A DNA stretch of 64,000 nt from Meghimatium bilineatum. Lineage: Eukaryota; Mollusca; Gastropoda; Stylommatophora; Philomycidae. The position numbers and the translations under genes were made by a program. Under the pieces are notes generated by a model. It was not told the origin of the DNA. It searched no databases and saw only the letters and a list, made by a program, of their open reading frames with translations. Positions 10,752-20,652 of the stretch are shown here, one piece after another (positions within the stretch are counted from its first letter, which is position 1; every line of letters begins with the position of its first letter). The stretch lies in the NCBI GenBank assembly GCA_034231615.1, contig CM067311.1, forward strand, positions 15,875,699 to 15,939,698, read 5' to 3'.

Positions 10752-11200
10752 ATTTCTGCTTCAGTACAAAGACTCTACTCAGTGCAAAGACTCTACTTCA
10801 GTACAAAGACTCTACTTCAGTACAAAGACTCTACTTCAGTACAAATACTCGCTCGTGTATTGCCGGGGCCTGAAAGGGGTGCAAAGAATAACAACATTGT
10901 TTACATTCCACGAATGTCGTAAAAGGCGACTAAGGAGTTATGGGATGGAGTTGGCTTTCAATCCCATATAGGGTCAGTGACCCAAAGCCATGCGGAATAC
11001 GGATGCGTCAGGCCGAAAGGCGCAGAAATCGCAGCAATACTGTAAACCATGACAGAATGCATTCCGTTCTCCGGACTACATCCTGCTAATCTGCAGGAGT
11101 TTGAGAACGAACGCAGGAGAAGAAGAAGAAGAAGTACAAATACTCTACTTCAGTACAAATACTCTATTTCAGTACAAATACTCTACTTCAGTACAATGAC
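10752..11200. repeat. 19-bp minisatellite split by a SINE-C insertion
   Basis: The unit is AGTACAAAGACTCTACTTC (AGTACAAATACTCTACTTC in the right part). About five copies precede and four follow the insertion at 10850-11132. Confidence 0.88.
10850..11132 (+). mobile_element. SINE-C, full copy with TSD (reference copy)
   Basis: A 283-bp non-coding element from CGCTCGTGTATTGCCGGGGC to a (GAA)n tail. It is flanked by the 12-bp direct repeat AGTACAAATACT at 10838-10849 and 11133-11144, inside a 19-bp array whose units continue on both sides. Internal blocks recur at 42055-42330 (+), 3615-3905 (-), 6690-6950 (-) and more weakly 60780-60955 (-). I do not see a convincing tRNA, 5S or 7SL head, so SINE is used loosely. 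The end GAGAACGAACGCAGGAGAAG resembles the LINE-I 3' end GTGAACGAAAGAAGAAG. Confidence 0.8.
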
Positions 11201-11249
11201 GTAGAAAATTTGATATGCATGATACCGGTATTGATGCGTAATCATGGGG

Positions 11250-11520
11250 ACAGGGTGCATTAGATTGTGTAGCATCAGGAGGTAGATCAGGGTGCATTAG
11301 ATTGTGTAAACATCAGGAGGTAGATCAGGGTGCATTAGATTGTGTAAGCATCAGGAGGTAGATCAGGGTGCATTAGATTGTGTAAGCATCAGGAGGTAGA
11401 TCAGGGTGCATTAGATTGTGTAGCATCAGGAGGTAGATCAGGGTGCATTAGATTGTGTAAACATCAGGAGGTAGATCAGGGTGCATTAGATTGTGTAATC
11501 ATCAGGAGGTAGATCAGGAA
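11250..11520. repeat. 38-bp minisatellite
   Basis: About seven copies of GTAGATCAGGGTGCATTAGA TTGTGTAAGCATCAGGAG, nearly identical, with an AAGCATC/AGCATC length variant. Confidence 0.92.
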
Positions 11521-11715
11521 TGATATAAAGAAGGAGACAGGGGATATCAGCTAGTTCAAAGGTTGCATGTCTAAGGAGACACTTAGCGTGACAGAACACG
11601 GTGGTACACCTGTGTCTGTGATTCCTTGTAGATACTGTGGACGACTCTTTGTGGCTTAGATTGATCATGTTAGTTATGTCCATCATCGCAATGGATTGTA
11701 GATTATATTGAATAC

Positions 11716-11822
11716 TACTGTTATTACAAGTACCACTACTACTATTACTACTACTACTACAGTTATTACTATTACTACAAATACTACTACTACTACTATT
11801 ACTACTAATACTACTACTGCTA
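11716..11822. repeat. TAC/ACT trinucleotide microsatellite
   Basis: Imperfect run of TAC/TACTAT triplets with interruptions. Confidence 0.85.
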
Positions 11823-11934
11823 CATTTGTTTTATATAGGGAACTTTTTAATTGTTTATTTTATGTGTTTATTTAAAGATAGCATATGCCATATTTTACGA
11901 CTTTACATGAATAAAATAGTCAAAACAGTAAGTA

Positions 11935-12570
11935 TGTGTCTATTTCATGATAATAATAACAATGAAATAACACATAACCACTCAGGGTTGTAGGGTGTTA
12001 TTTCATGATAATAATAACAATGAAATAACACATAACATCTCAGGTTGTAGGGTGTTATTTCATGATAATAATAACAATGAAATAACACCTAACCACTCAG
12101 GGTTGTAGGGTGTTATTTCATGATAATAATAACAAAGAAATAACACATAACCTATCAGGGTTGTAGGGTGTTATTTCATGATAATAATAAAAATGAAATA
12201 ACACATAACCACTCAGGGTTGTAGGGTGTTATTTCATGATAATAATAAAAATGAAATAACACATAATCACTCAGGGTTGTAGGGTGTTATTTCATGATAA
12301 TCATCATCATAGAGTGCCGTCTCCGCAACGAAGGTTGGCTGCAACGTATCTCCAACATCTCCTGTCTCTTGTCTTGGTGGTGCACTCTGCTAGACTGTAA
12401 CCTGTCCATCGTGTAATGTTACTCTCCCACTTGTATCTCTACCAACCTCTTGCTCGCTTCATGATAATAATAACAATGAAATAACACATAACTACTCAGG
12501 GTTGTAGGGTATTTCATGATAATAATAACAATGAAATAAGACATAACCACTCAGGGTTGTAGGGCGTATT
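11935..12570. repeat. 58-bp minisatellite with an internal palindrome, split by RTE-A
   Basis: The unit begins ATAACCACTCAGGGTTGTAG and continues GGTGTTATTTCATGATAATA, then ATAACAATGAAATAACAC. Each copy contains the 9-bp inverted pair GTTATTTCA/TGAAATAAC. There are about six copies before and two after the RTE-A insertion at 12302-12457. The first 23 bp resemble, in antisense, the terminal end of RTE-H (CATAACCCTTCAGGGTCGTA at 25050), so the array may descend from a LINE tail. Confidence 0.9.
12302..12457 (-). mobile_element. RTE-A 3' fragment inserted in the 58-bp array
   Basis: This 156-bp segment is nearly identical to 18922-19080 and 59169-59330: the CATCATCAT tail, GTGCCGTCTCCGCAACGAAG, then TGCACTCTGCTAGACTG. 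It is flanked by TTCATGATAAT at 12291-12301 and 12458-12468, the array sequence at that point. This is a 5'-truncated insertion made by target-primed reverse transcription, after the array existed. Confidence 0.88.
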
Positions 12571-12960
12571 TTCAGACATCGAGACATTTCATGAAGAATT
12601 ATCTCCACATATCTCTATTCTCAACAATCATGATGGGTTTCGAAACTGCACACCTTGTGTTGTTCTTAATAATACCTTGCTTTGTTTTCTTCTGACCCAC
12701 TCGTCTTCTTTCACCCTTCACCGTACCTTGAAGAACATATTTTATCATCACGGAATATCTCAACACCTCTCATTACCACCGGAGTTTACCACGTAAAATT
12801 TGTTGTTCAGTTATGTGTTTGTTTGTTCCTTTAATTATCATTTAAGACCCGTTGGTTATTATATCAATTCGTGTATTTTATTCCATGTAAAACTGTTATT
12901 TAACTTAATCTATATCGCTATTCTTATATTTATTTGTTGTTGTTTTTTTTACATGACCAG
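12571..12960 (+). other. Intron end and 3' splice acceptor of the GPCR exon
   Basis: No coding similarity is seen from 12571 to 12960. It ends in a pyrimidine-rich tract (about 12921-12950) and CATGACCAG, with AG at 12959-12960 directly before the codon start of the conserved VMRNVPN block. The acceptor is inferred from this junction and from where receptor similarity starts. Confidence 0.7.
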
Positions 12961-13896
12961 GTGATGAGAAATGTACCCAACATCCTGATTGCAAGTTTAT
13001 CACTGGGTGATTTCCTTCTAATTCTGGTGTCTGTACCATTGACTTCAGTACTATACACTTTAGAAAGTTGGCCCTTTGGGATTGTGAGCTGTAAACTCAA
13101 TGAATATATGCAGACTTTATCTCTTGGAGTATCGGTTTTTACTATGACTGCGCTCAGTGCTGACCGATACGTAGCCATTGTGGATCCCATGGCTAAACTC
13201 ACTGGATGCACTCAACGAACGACTGTTGGTATAGCCTTGGCAATATGGCTACTCTCTGCTCTTCTTGCCATCCCTGATGCTGTTGTTAGTACTGAAGTTA
13301 AGCACATATTACCAAATAATACGCAAGTTGTAACCTGCACGAATTCACCGGAGGAGATGGGGCTTTTGTATCCAAAGATTGCATATGCCATTCGATTTGT
13401 GGTTTTCTTTATACTACCAGTCATGACAATCGGATTTTTCTATAGCATGATGGCTCGAATGTTGATCAGAAGTAGTAAAAGCGTACCCACAGAATCAAAG
13501 ACTGGAGCGGCGAATCATCACCGTCAGATTGCTGCTAGGAAGAAGGTTGCCAGGGTCGTTCTGAGTTTTGTGGTTATCTTTATCATATGTTGGCTGCCCC
13601 GTCATATTTATCTCATGTGGTACCATTTTGATGACGCGCTGTATGATGATTTTTGGCATGCCTTCAAGATCACCGGATTCTGTCTGACGTTCATCAATTC
13701 ATGCGTGAATCCTTTCGCACTTTACTTTCTCAGCGGGCAGTTCAGAAAGTACTACAACCGATATTTGTTTTGCTGCTGTCGCCGTGTAAGGTACAGTAGT
13801 CTGGAGTCTACTTCTGCCATGCATAATTTACATAGCACCACCAGAAGGGCTAGTCCTACGAACATGTCTTTATTGCATTCACAGTCTATGTGTTGA
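12961..13896 (+). CDS. CCHamide/bombesin-receptor-like GPCR, last exon (TM2 to C-terminus)
   Basis: This exon encodes 311 residues of a plasma-membrane neuropeptide receptor of the rhodopsin family and ends at TGA 13894-13896. Numbering from the first exon codon: MRNVPN (2-7) closes the first intracellular loop, TM2 is about 7-29, ESWPFG at 35-40, the disulphide cysteine C44, TM3 ending in the DRY motif at 68-70, W96 in TM4, partner cysteine C126, TM5 with P153, TM6 with CWLP at 210-213, TM7 with NPFALY at 250-255, and a CCC palmitoylation candidate at 271-273. The blocks MRNVPN, LYTLESWPFG and INSCVNP are like arthropod CCHamide receptors and vertebrate bombesin-type receptors. TM1 and the N-terminus are missing, so the gene is partial; no matching upstream exon is visible in the preceding 12.9 kb. 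The frame is intact and all key residues are present, so it is likely functional. Ligand is inferred, not shown. Confidence 0.9.
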   Translation: MMRNVPNILIASLSLGDFLLILVSVPLTSVLYTLESWPFGIVSCKLNEYMQTLSLGVSVFTMTALSADRYVAIVDPMAKLTGCTQRTTVGIALAIWLLSALLAIPDAVVSTEVKHILPNNTQVVTCTNSPEEMGLLYPKIAYAIRFVVFFILPVMTIGFFYSMMARMLIRSSKSVPTESKTGAANHHRQIAARKKVARVVLSFVVIFIICWLPRHIYLMWYHFDDALYDDFWHAFKITGFCLTFINSCVNPFALYFLSGQFRKYYNRYLFCCCRRVRYSSLESTSAMHNLHSTTRRASPTNMSLLHSQSMC

Positions 13897-13964
13897 AATA
13901 TTTTATTAATTGATAGTTGGCTTGAACTCACCAACCTTTGAGTCAATGCGCTAAACCGTTGATT

Positions 13965-14232
13965 GCACCGATATATCGATTATATACATTTAAACATCAA
14001 GTGAGTGTATACCCACCGTTGATTGGGTGTATCCAATAATTAACATAACACATTCAACCATCGAATGAGTACATCCAACAATCTATTGAGTGCATTCAAC
14101 CATCTACTGAGTGCACACAATCATCAGTTGCGTAAACACAGCTATCGATATCTACTAAATGCAGACAATCATCGATTGTGTACACACAGCTATCGATTTA
14201 GTGCATCCAAACATTGACTTAGTGCATAAAAA
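13965..14232. repeat. Degenerate minisatellite, about 30 bp
   Basis: Recurring blocks such as CATCGATTG, TGAGTGCA and ATCCAACAATC at irregular spacing just downstream of the GPCR stop codon; probably within its 3' UTR or flank. Confidence 0.5.
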
Positions 14233-14267
14233 ACAATAAGTTATGGGAAAAGATTCACAGATTTTCA

Positions 14268-14632
14268 TAATATTCATATGGATATGTTTTATATAGCGAA
14301 TAATGTGTGTGAGAGTATATGTAATTAAAATTAACTATAGAAATATTCATATGGATATGTTTTATATATGCGAATAATGTGTGTGAGAGTATATGTAATT
14401 AAAATTAACTATAGAAATATTCATATGGATATGTTTTATATAGTGAATAATGTGTGTAAGAGTATATGTAATTAAAATTAACTATAGAAATATTCATATG
14501 GATATGTTTTATATATGCGAATAATGTGTGTGAGGGTATATGTAATTAAAATTAACTATAGAAATATTCATATGGATATGTTTTATATATGCGAATAATG
14601 TGTGTGAGAGTGTATGTAATTAAAATTAGCTA
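14268..14632. repeat. 73-bp tandem repeat
   Basis: Five copies of AATATTCATATGGATATGTT through GAATAATGTGTGTGAGAG to TAATTAAAATTAACTATAG, highly similar to each other. Confidence 0.92.
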
Positions 14633-15375
14633 TACACTCAACATTAGCAAACATTTAACCAAAATAAACACTGAATTGGCTATAAGAACCATATATCATA
14701 ATAATTTAGTTAATTTTAAGTTAATTTAGTTTTACATGTACTTTACATTAATAATGTGCGATACAAAAAAAGAACAATTGTTTTGATTCGTTTGTATCCC
14801 TATGAGTTACGAATTATGAAGCTCTTGTTTCCTTATGTGGAATGGGTTGTTTCAGAGATGTCTATTCTACATAGAAGACTTTATCTCTGAGTGGTATCCA
14901 ATGTTTTGTGAATAGGCCTCCTACTCAGATGGGTTATAATTGTTTTTTCAGACACGGCATGAAGGGATATTCAGTTGTGTTATATGTTCATGTTTATATT
15001 CTCGGAAACATGTACCAATTTGGGCTTACTACTAATATGGAGAAAATATAAGTCTTGTAAAAGCTAGCAGCTGGCAAAATCTATCACAAACCTTACATAA
15101 AGATCAATCGCGTAGCACTGAAAGTTATGAATAGATGCACATACCTAGTTATACTATCATAAATTTGCAACATTGATGGTGAAGCATTTACAAGGATCGC
15201 TAAGACAAGCAGCACTTTCGGCAGATTGTACACAAATGTGTGGCATATAAATGACATTTAACTTATAGACTAAGCTGATAGTGTACTCTCAGAAATCCAG
15301 ATTTCAAATCATATTTACACTTGTTTATAATTTTCTTTTAAAGGGTTATTTTGTTCCAATAGTCAATTTGAACAC
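14633..15375. other. Unassigned AT-rich sequence, possible poly(A) signal
   Basis: An AATAAA at 14663-14668 is the first canonical poly(A) signal I notice after the GPCR stop, about 770 bp downstream. I cannot tell whether it is used. No other feature is recognised. Confidence 0.3.
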
Positions 15376-15635
15376 AATTTTACATAGAAAACTAAAATAT
15401 TTCGGACATAGAAAAAGACATAATGGCATGGACTGACGCATATGGAGGGCAGAATTCCGGGAGGATGAAGAAGAAGAGGTAGACCTAGATGGAGATGGAC
15501 AGATGACATCAAAGACTACATGAAGATATCAGTGGAGGAGGCAGTGATTGGCATATAATAGAATTTGGTTAAGGACAACAATTACAAAGACCACGTTCTG
15601 GAAAGAATATGTCACGAGATGATGATGATTAGTCA
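15376..15635 (+). mobile_element. RTE-E1 3' fragment
   Basis: The plus strand gives RKLKYFGHRKRHNG, then after a frame shift RRRGRPRWRWTDDIKDYM and ISVEEAV, then DHVLERICHEMMM, the pattern of a LINE C-terminus. It ends in GATGATGATGATT. The same terminal residues occur in the minus-strand copies at 183-440 and 4686-4832. It has no RT core and a broken frame. Confidence 0.65.
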
Positions 15636-15818
15636 ACATGTTTGGAGGTCTCGGGTTCAAATCACGGTTGGAACATGATTTTTTTCCTTCGCAGGTACAA
15701 TCAAAATCGTTCCTGTACAAGTCGCTGCGTCTGCTATGACAGTGTGGCCTTTATTTCCACAACCGATAGAAAGCTTTCCTGCATTCTTTCACCTGAAAAC
15801 ATGCAGTGACGAAAGTCA
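15636..15818 (+). mobile_element. SINE-B copy (5' part missing)
   Basis: It contains a tRNA box-B-like CGGGTTCAAATC followed by the SINE-B body TCCTGTACAAGTCGCTGCGT, GTGGCCTTTATTTCC and CATGCAGTGACGAAAGTC, shared with copies at 20440-20652, 27225-27460 and 43952-44950. Confidence 0.75.
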
Positions 15819-16539
15819 ATATTTTAATATTAAAGTGATGACATATTTACAAGGAATTCTTCCATAAACCAATTGTTTGGTTCGTGGTATAGTTCACCAC
15901 AAGATACAATATAAAAATTAAACTTTGAGTAAATTTTTGAGCTGCAAGTAATTAGGAACATTTGGATATAATAACCTTAATAAATAAATATAAACTGCTA
16001 CCTATACAGCCATGTATGAGCAAGGGAATATTTTGGCAAAGACATCCAGCATGAGGCTCAAGCAGCAATACTTGCCACCTGTATCTGCTGAAGCATAGAG
16101 AAGCAGACACACACCTGTACATAGATGATACACGCTGTAACGCTTAATAAATGGAAGGTAGCGTGTATACTCGTATTCTCTGTAGTATATATATACATAC
16201 ATATACACACATATTTGTGTATCAGCAGAGTGCTGTAACTTTTCTTAATGGGGACTAGGTTATATATTTTAATGGCGATGGGTTAAAGATGGTTTTTCTG
16301 TTTACCTTTCTGATGTTGATAGGACGTCGCGAATTGTAATCTCCGTCACTTCTATAGCGCTAGTATATTTAAAATGATCTTGATCCGCTGATGAAAAACA
16401 TACGTCTCACAAATCAATGTTTAATCTATATTTTTTTAAAACAGAAGACCACTTCCAGTTACTCAACTCGTGACCTCCCCAGTAATTAGTTAATGGCTCC
16501 CGTTTATTCTATCTGATAAATTTTTCTCATTTTTTTTCC
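15819..16539. other. Unassigned sequence
   Basis: It holds a short TA/AC-rich microsatellite near 16185-16215. No coding similarity is seen. Confidence 0.5.
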
Positions 16540-17605
16540 GAAAATGGAGGACTAGACAGTGAAATAGAAACAAGGTGCCAGAAAGCGCTTATCAACACCA
16601 TTTTCTTACCAACGTTGTGTTATCAGTGTCAAACTTGGACATTAGATTCTAGAACAATACATAAGATTAACACCACTGAAATGAAATGTGTGAGACGTAT
16701 GATTGGAGTTAGCTTGAGAGACAAAATCAGGAATAAAGCACTAAGGAAACAATTGAGGATCAAGTCAGCAATAGAATACATCCAGAAAAAACAAGTTAAA
16801 TGGTACGGCAACATAACCAGACAGAAAGAGCAAAGTATTATCCAAAAAATCCTTAACAAACTATACGAAAACAGTCGACCTATTGGACGCCCTCGTAAAA
16901 GGTGGATAGATAGTGTATTAGAGATACTCGGAAATATAACAGCAGAAGAGTCAAATAGAAGGGCAAAAGACCGTACACTCACTCTCCCCTCAACACCGAA
17001 AGGTACATGAGGACAGAAAGAAGAAAATGAAGAAGAAGAAGAAGAAGGTGCCAGAAAACAAACATAGTGACCTACCAACTTTCACCATTACCTCTTCACC
17101 CAGAAATCAAGATGGAAATTTTAAAAAACAGACAATATCTACAATTTGTATACCTATACTCTGCTACCAATGTCAAACATGGTCTTTAACAGCGTCACAT
17201 CAGAGGAAAATCGGTACATGTGAAATGAAGTGTCCGAGAAAAGCTACAATGGTTACTAAACTAGACAAAATAAGAAACGAAGAAAAGAGTTGGTATAATA
17301 TCATTTATTGAACATATGGAGAGACTGCAAGTAAAATGGTTCGGTCACCTTATGAGAATGAACCCAAACCAAATACCAATAAGAGCATATAACAAAAGAA
17401 AATCCAGGCGTAAAGCCAAAGGTAGACCAAGAAAACGGTAGATAGAAGACATCAAAATAGCCTTGAACAAACATGGTCTCAATGCAACCACGGCGACACA
17501 TCTGGCCCTAGAACGACAGCTTAAACTCCCACACCTACGTTTAATGGCAAGTGTGGATACGATCAACAATCATTCATCTGGAGAAAGACAATAGACATGA
17601 AAGGA
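16540..17605 (+). mobile_element. RTE-D LINE fragment interrupted by RTE-F
   Basis: The left part (16540-16584) encodes GGLDSEIETRCQK. After the RTE-F insertion the right part resumes with CQKTN and reaches ILCYQCQTWSL, CEMKCPRKATM, a GRPRKR-like motif near 17420, and the RTE-D terminal block HGLNATTATHLALERQLKL (17470-17530). Several frame breaks are present. It covers the C-terminal region after the RT domain only. Confidence 0.65.
16585..17046 (+). mobile_element. RTE-F, 5'-truncated copy with TSD
   Basis: A 462-bp insertion flanked by GGTGCCAGAAA at 16574-16584 and 17047-17057. It keeps an open C-terminal frame from 16615 to 17010: CYQCQTWTLDSR, EMKCVRRMIGVSLRDKIRNK, YIQKKQVKWYGNI, RPIGRPRKRWIDSV, ending TLPSTPKGT, then a GAA-rich tail. 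In the encoded LINE protein this is the segment after the RT, often with basic nucleic-acid-binding motifs. A second copy lies at 51030-51440. Confidence 0.85.
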
Positions 17606-17624
17606 TATTTAACGCAAATTGACA

Positions 17625-17858
17625 GAGTAAAGACATTAGTAAACGCAATGAAAAGATATCTGAACGCAAATTGACTAAATAAATGTGACTAAATAAAAAT
17701 AGTAAACGCAAAGAACGTATATTTTAAACGCAAGTTCACAGAGTAAAGACATTAGTAAACGCAATGAAAGGATATCTGAACCCAAATTGACTAAATAAAT
17801 GTGACTAAATAAAAATAGTAAACGCAAAGAACGTATATTTTAAACGCAAGTTCACAGA
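17625..17858. repeat. 116-bp tandem duplication
   Basis: Two near-identical copies from GAGTAAAGACATTAGTAAAC to AAACGCAAGTTCACA (period 116). Confidence 0.85.
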
Positions 17859-18269
17859 ATAAAGAAGAATGATGTTGATTGTAAACGTATTTTTGTATAC
17901 TTTTATATCTTATGAAAATTAAACAAATTATTGGAACTATTGTCACTGTATTTGTTTCGCGTTAAGGTGTTTAATGAGGTTCTTGTCACTGTGTGATAAT
18001 AGCCGCATTTCCTTGCTATCCCCGCGGTATTTTAGTATGGGTTTTCTCATTTATTTTGCAATATTAAAAAAAAAAACCTCAGTCCTTATCTAGGATCGAG
18101 TCATATCCCAGCCTCTCTAGATTAACGCTATTATCTCTTGAGCACCCATGAGAAAATATGTATATTAATATCATAACAAAAATGCCAAGATTACCTATTT
18201 CTCATAATCCAGTGGTGCCAATAACATATATATATATATGGATATAATATTATTCAATGAAATTGCTAA

Positions 18270-18625
18270 AAAAAAGTAGTGCGGTGTCATCATCATCTTC
18301 AGGTGCCATGCCGGCTGGCGTAGGCGGTCATGGTTCTCCACAGCTCTCTGTTAGATGGCTGATTAGACTTATTGTTCTATATTCTGTACAGTCCACAGCC
18401 CTGGGCTTCTTAGGTAGTGGTATGAATATTGATGATGTTAGGTCTTTAGGTATATGGTCTGTTTCGTATATGTCATTGCAAATTTCTGTGATAATATCTA
18501 AACCAAACTCATTTAGAGTTTTTGTTATCAGGATCTTCTTAATACATGATTCGTGGGTCATGTTTTTTTTCCATTCTGGTGATATTTTTACAGTTGTTAT
18601 AGTTTTAGAAGTAATATCCTGAAGA
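18270..18625 (-). mobile_element. RTE-B LINE copy with internal deletion
   Basis: On the minus strand the sequence encodes the start of a reverse transcriptase domain (LDIITEICNDIYETDHIPKD, then FIPLPKKPRAVDCTEYRTIS) and passes, within a few codons of SLISH, into the element's last codons (RELWRTMTAYASRHGT in the adjacent frame) and a GAT-rich tail. The catalytic RT centre and the rest are missing. Both ends match the organisation of RTE-type elements, so an internal deletion is the simplest reading; template switching is the alternative. Confidence 0.7.
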
Positions 18626-18728
18626 TCAGCCTCTGAGTTTGCATTTCTGCAGAGTGCAAGTAAAAATACAATGTACTATAGTGTATAATGTGAGATTCGT
18701 TTCCAGATTTCGCTTCCTAATGTTAAAG

Positions 18729-20000
18729 GTCCGGTTTATGTGAAGGAGTGGTACAGATCGCGTCTGTGACGGCAAAGGAACCGAGTTCGATTCCTGCCAC
18801 AGGCAGTTGTGCCTCAAGACCGTTCATAGGGCAATGGCACACTACTGAATGTATTTATATTGCCTAGAAAATCAATACAGCTGAAAAGATGCTGGGTTAA
18901 TGGCTACGTCCTAAATAGGATCATCATCATTTAGTGCCGTCTCCGCAACGAAGGTTGGCTGCAACGTATCTCCAACATCTCCTGTCTCTTGTCTTGGTGG
19001 TGCACTCTGCTAGACTGTAACCTGTCCATCGTGTAATGTTACTCTCCCACTTGTATCTCTGCCTACCTCTTGCTCGCTTCCCTTTGACTTTACCCTCAAG
19101 TAAGGTCTTCAATAGGGTGTCATGTCTTTTAATGTGCCCAAAGCATTTTATTTGCCTGATCTTTATTTCTCTTAGTAGTTCTTTCTTCATATTAAGTGTC
19201 TTTAGCACCTCTTTATTTGTTTTCTTCTCTTTCCATGATGTTCTCCCTATTCTTCTATATACCCACATCTCAAAGGCATCAATTTTGTCTTCTAATTGTT
19301 TATTTATTGTCCATGTGTCTGAGCCATACATTAATATGGAATAGATGTAGCATTTTATAATTCTCATTTTTAACTTGTTTAAATTTGTTTAGATATTAAT
19401 ATTTTCCTCATGTCATTGAAGGTACTTTTAGCCATTCCTATTCTCCTTTTAACTTCTGTTTCACATCTGCCATCATTTGTGACTATGTGTCCAAGATATT
19501 GATACTGTTTTACTTGTTGTAGTTTCTCTCCCTGTATGTTTATGTTTACCTCCTGTTCTTCTGTGTCTTTGCTGATTATCATGGTTTTTGTTTTTTTAAT
19601 GTTTATATCCAGTCCATATTCATTACTTGATTTATTGACTTGATCTATTAGTCTTTGTAGTTCATGTTCACTTTCTGCTAAAAGAACAGTGTCATCTGCA
19701 TATCTAATGTTGTTTATTATTTTCCCATTGATCTTGAGTCCTGGTATTTCTTCTATATTTTTAAAGATATTCTCTGTGTAGATATTAAATAGGCTTGGTG
19801 ATAAAATGCATCCTTGTCTTACCCCTTTTCTTATTTCTATGTATGGAGAGTAGCTGTTTTCACACCTTATTGAGGCAGTTTGTTCCCAATATATATTTCT
19901 AATCAGCCTGATGTCTTTTCCATCTATGCCTATTTCTTGAAGACAATTGATTAATTTTTCATGTTGGACTCTGTTTATCCTAAATAGGATACCTGCTAGT
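18729..20000 (+). mobile_element. SINE-A copy interrupted by RTE-A
   Basis: The SINE body is 18729-18921 with its last bases resuming at 19991. It has a box-A-like GGAGTGGTAC and box-B-like GAGTTCGATTCC, then ACTGAATGTATTTATATTGC and CTAGAAAATCA, as in the copy at 50430-50635. Its 3' end TCCTAAATAGGAT is duplicated around the inserted LINE. Confidence 0.8.
18922..19977 (-). mobile_element. RTE-A LINE, 5'-truncated, with part of the RT domain and TSD
   Basis: This 1056-bp copy is flanked by TCCTAAATAGGAT at 18909-18921 and 19978-19990. The minus strand encodes the palm and thumb of a reverse transcriptase: GVRQGCILSPSLFNIY, then the catalytic YADDTVLLAES near 19690, then YGLDINIKKTKTMIIS, and after a frame break near 19375 the C-terminal block YGSDTWTINKQLEDKIDAFE, FGHIKRHDTLL, GRQRYKWES, ending ANLRCGDGT with an (ATG)n tail. 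It lacks the endonuclease and RT fingers, so it is dead; damage is light. Related copies lie at 12302, 58328 and 59169. Confidence 0.9.
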
Positions 20001-20162
20001 TCAAGTTTATTATTATATCATTTTATATTGATTCCTATATCCCTTCTTTGTGACTGTCGAATGTGGTTCGTTCTCTCTCATTCAGAATATCTCTTCACTA
20101 GGGTTAATTGCCATCTGTATCAAAGAATGCATATATTTGCCTTTAACTCTATGTTATATTGT

Positions 20163-20368
20163 CTATTGTCTTTCCCCAGGTGGTTTGTGATCCACTCTTG
20201 CCGTTAAGCGTAGGGTTGATTGGAGTTCGAGCTTGCGTTCTAAAGCCAGATGTGTAGCCTCGGCTGTGCTATGACCGTGTCTGTACAGGATGTCCCTGAC
20301 GTTTTCTATCCATCTTTTCCGTGGTTCATTTGATCTCATTTGGCTATATTCTTGTACGGGCAACTTTC
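20163..20368 (-). mobile_element. RTE-D terminal fragment
   Basis: The minus strand gives PRKRWIENVRDILYRHGHST, AEATHLALERKLEL and DHKPPGERQ, the same end as 2590-3000 and 42340-42505. Confidence 0.75.
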
Positions 20369-20439
20369 TATATTATATATATATTTTTTAACTTCGTATT
20401 ATATATTGTAGTTCTCTGTTATCAGTCAATATATATACC

Positions 20440-20652
20440 ATCCATCTAAGGGTAGAGCGCATGGCCTTGTGGTTACTTGAGGTCCAAAGTTCAATCCACT
20501 GTTGGGACAGGATTTTTTCTTTCCGAGCTACAGTATAAATCCTTCCTGAACATGTCGCGGAGTCTGCTATGGCAAAGCGGCCTTTATTTTCACAGCCCAT
20601 GTAAAACATCCCTGCACTCATACACAGGAAAACATGCAGTAATGAAAGTTTT
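20440..20652 (+). mobile_element. SINE-B copy
   Basis: It shows box-A-like TGTGGTTACTTGAGG and box-B-like AAGTTCAATCC, then CATGTCGCGGAGTCTGCTAT, CGGCCTTTATTTTCACAG and ACATGCAGTAATGAAAGTT. Length about 210 bp; TSD not identified. Confidence 0.8.
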
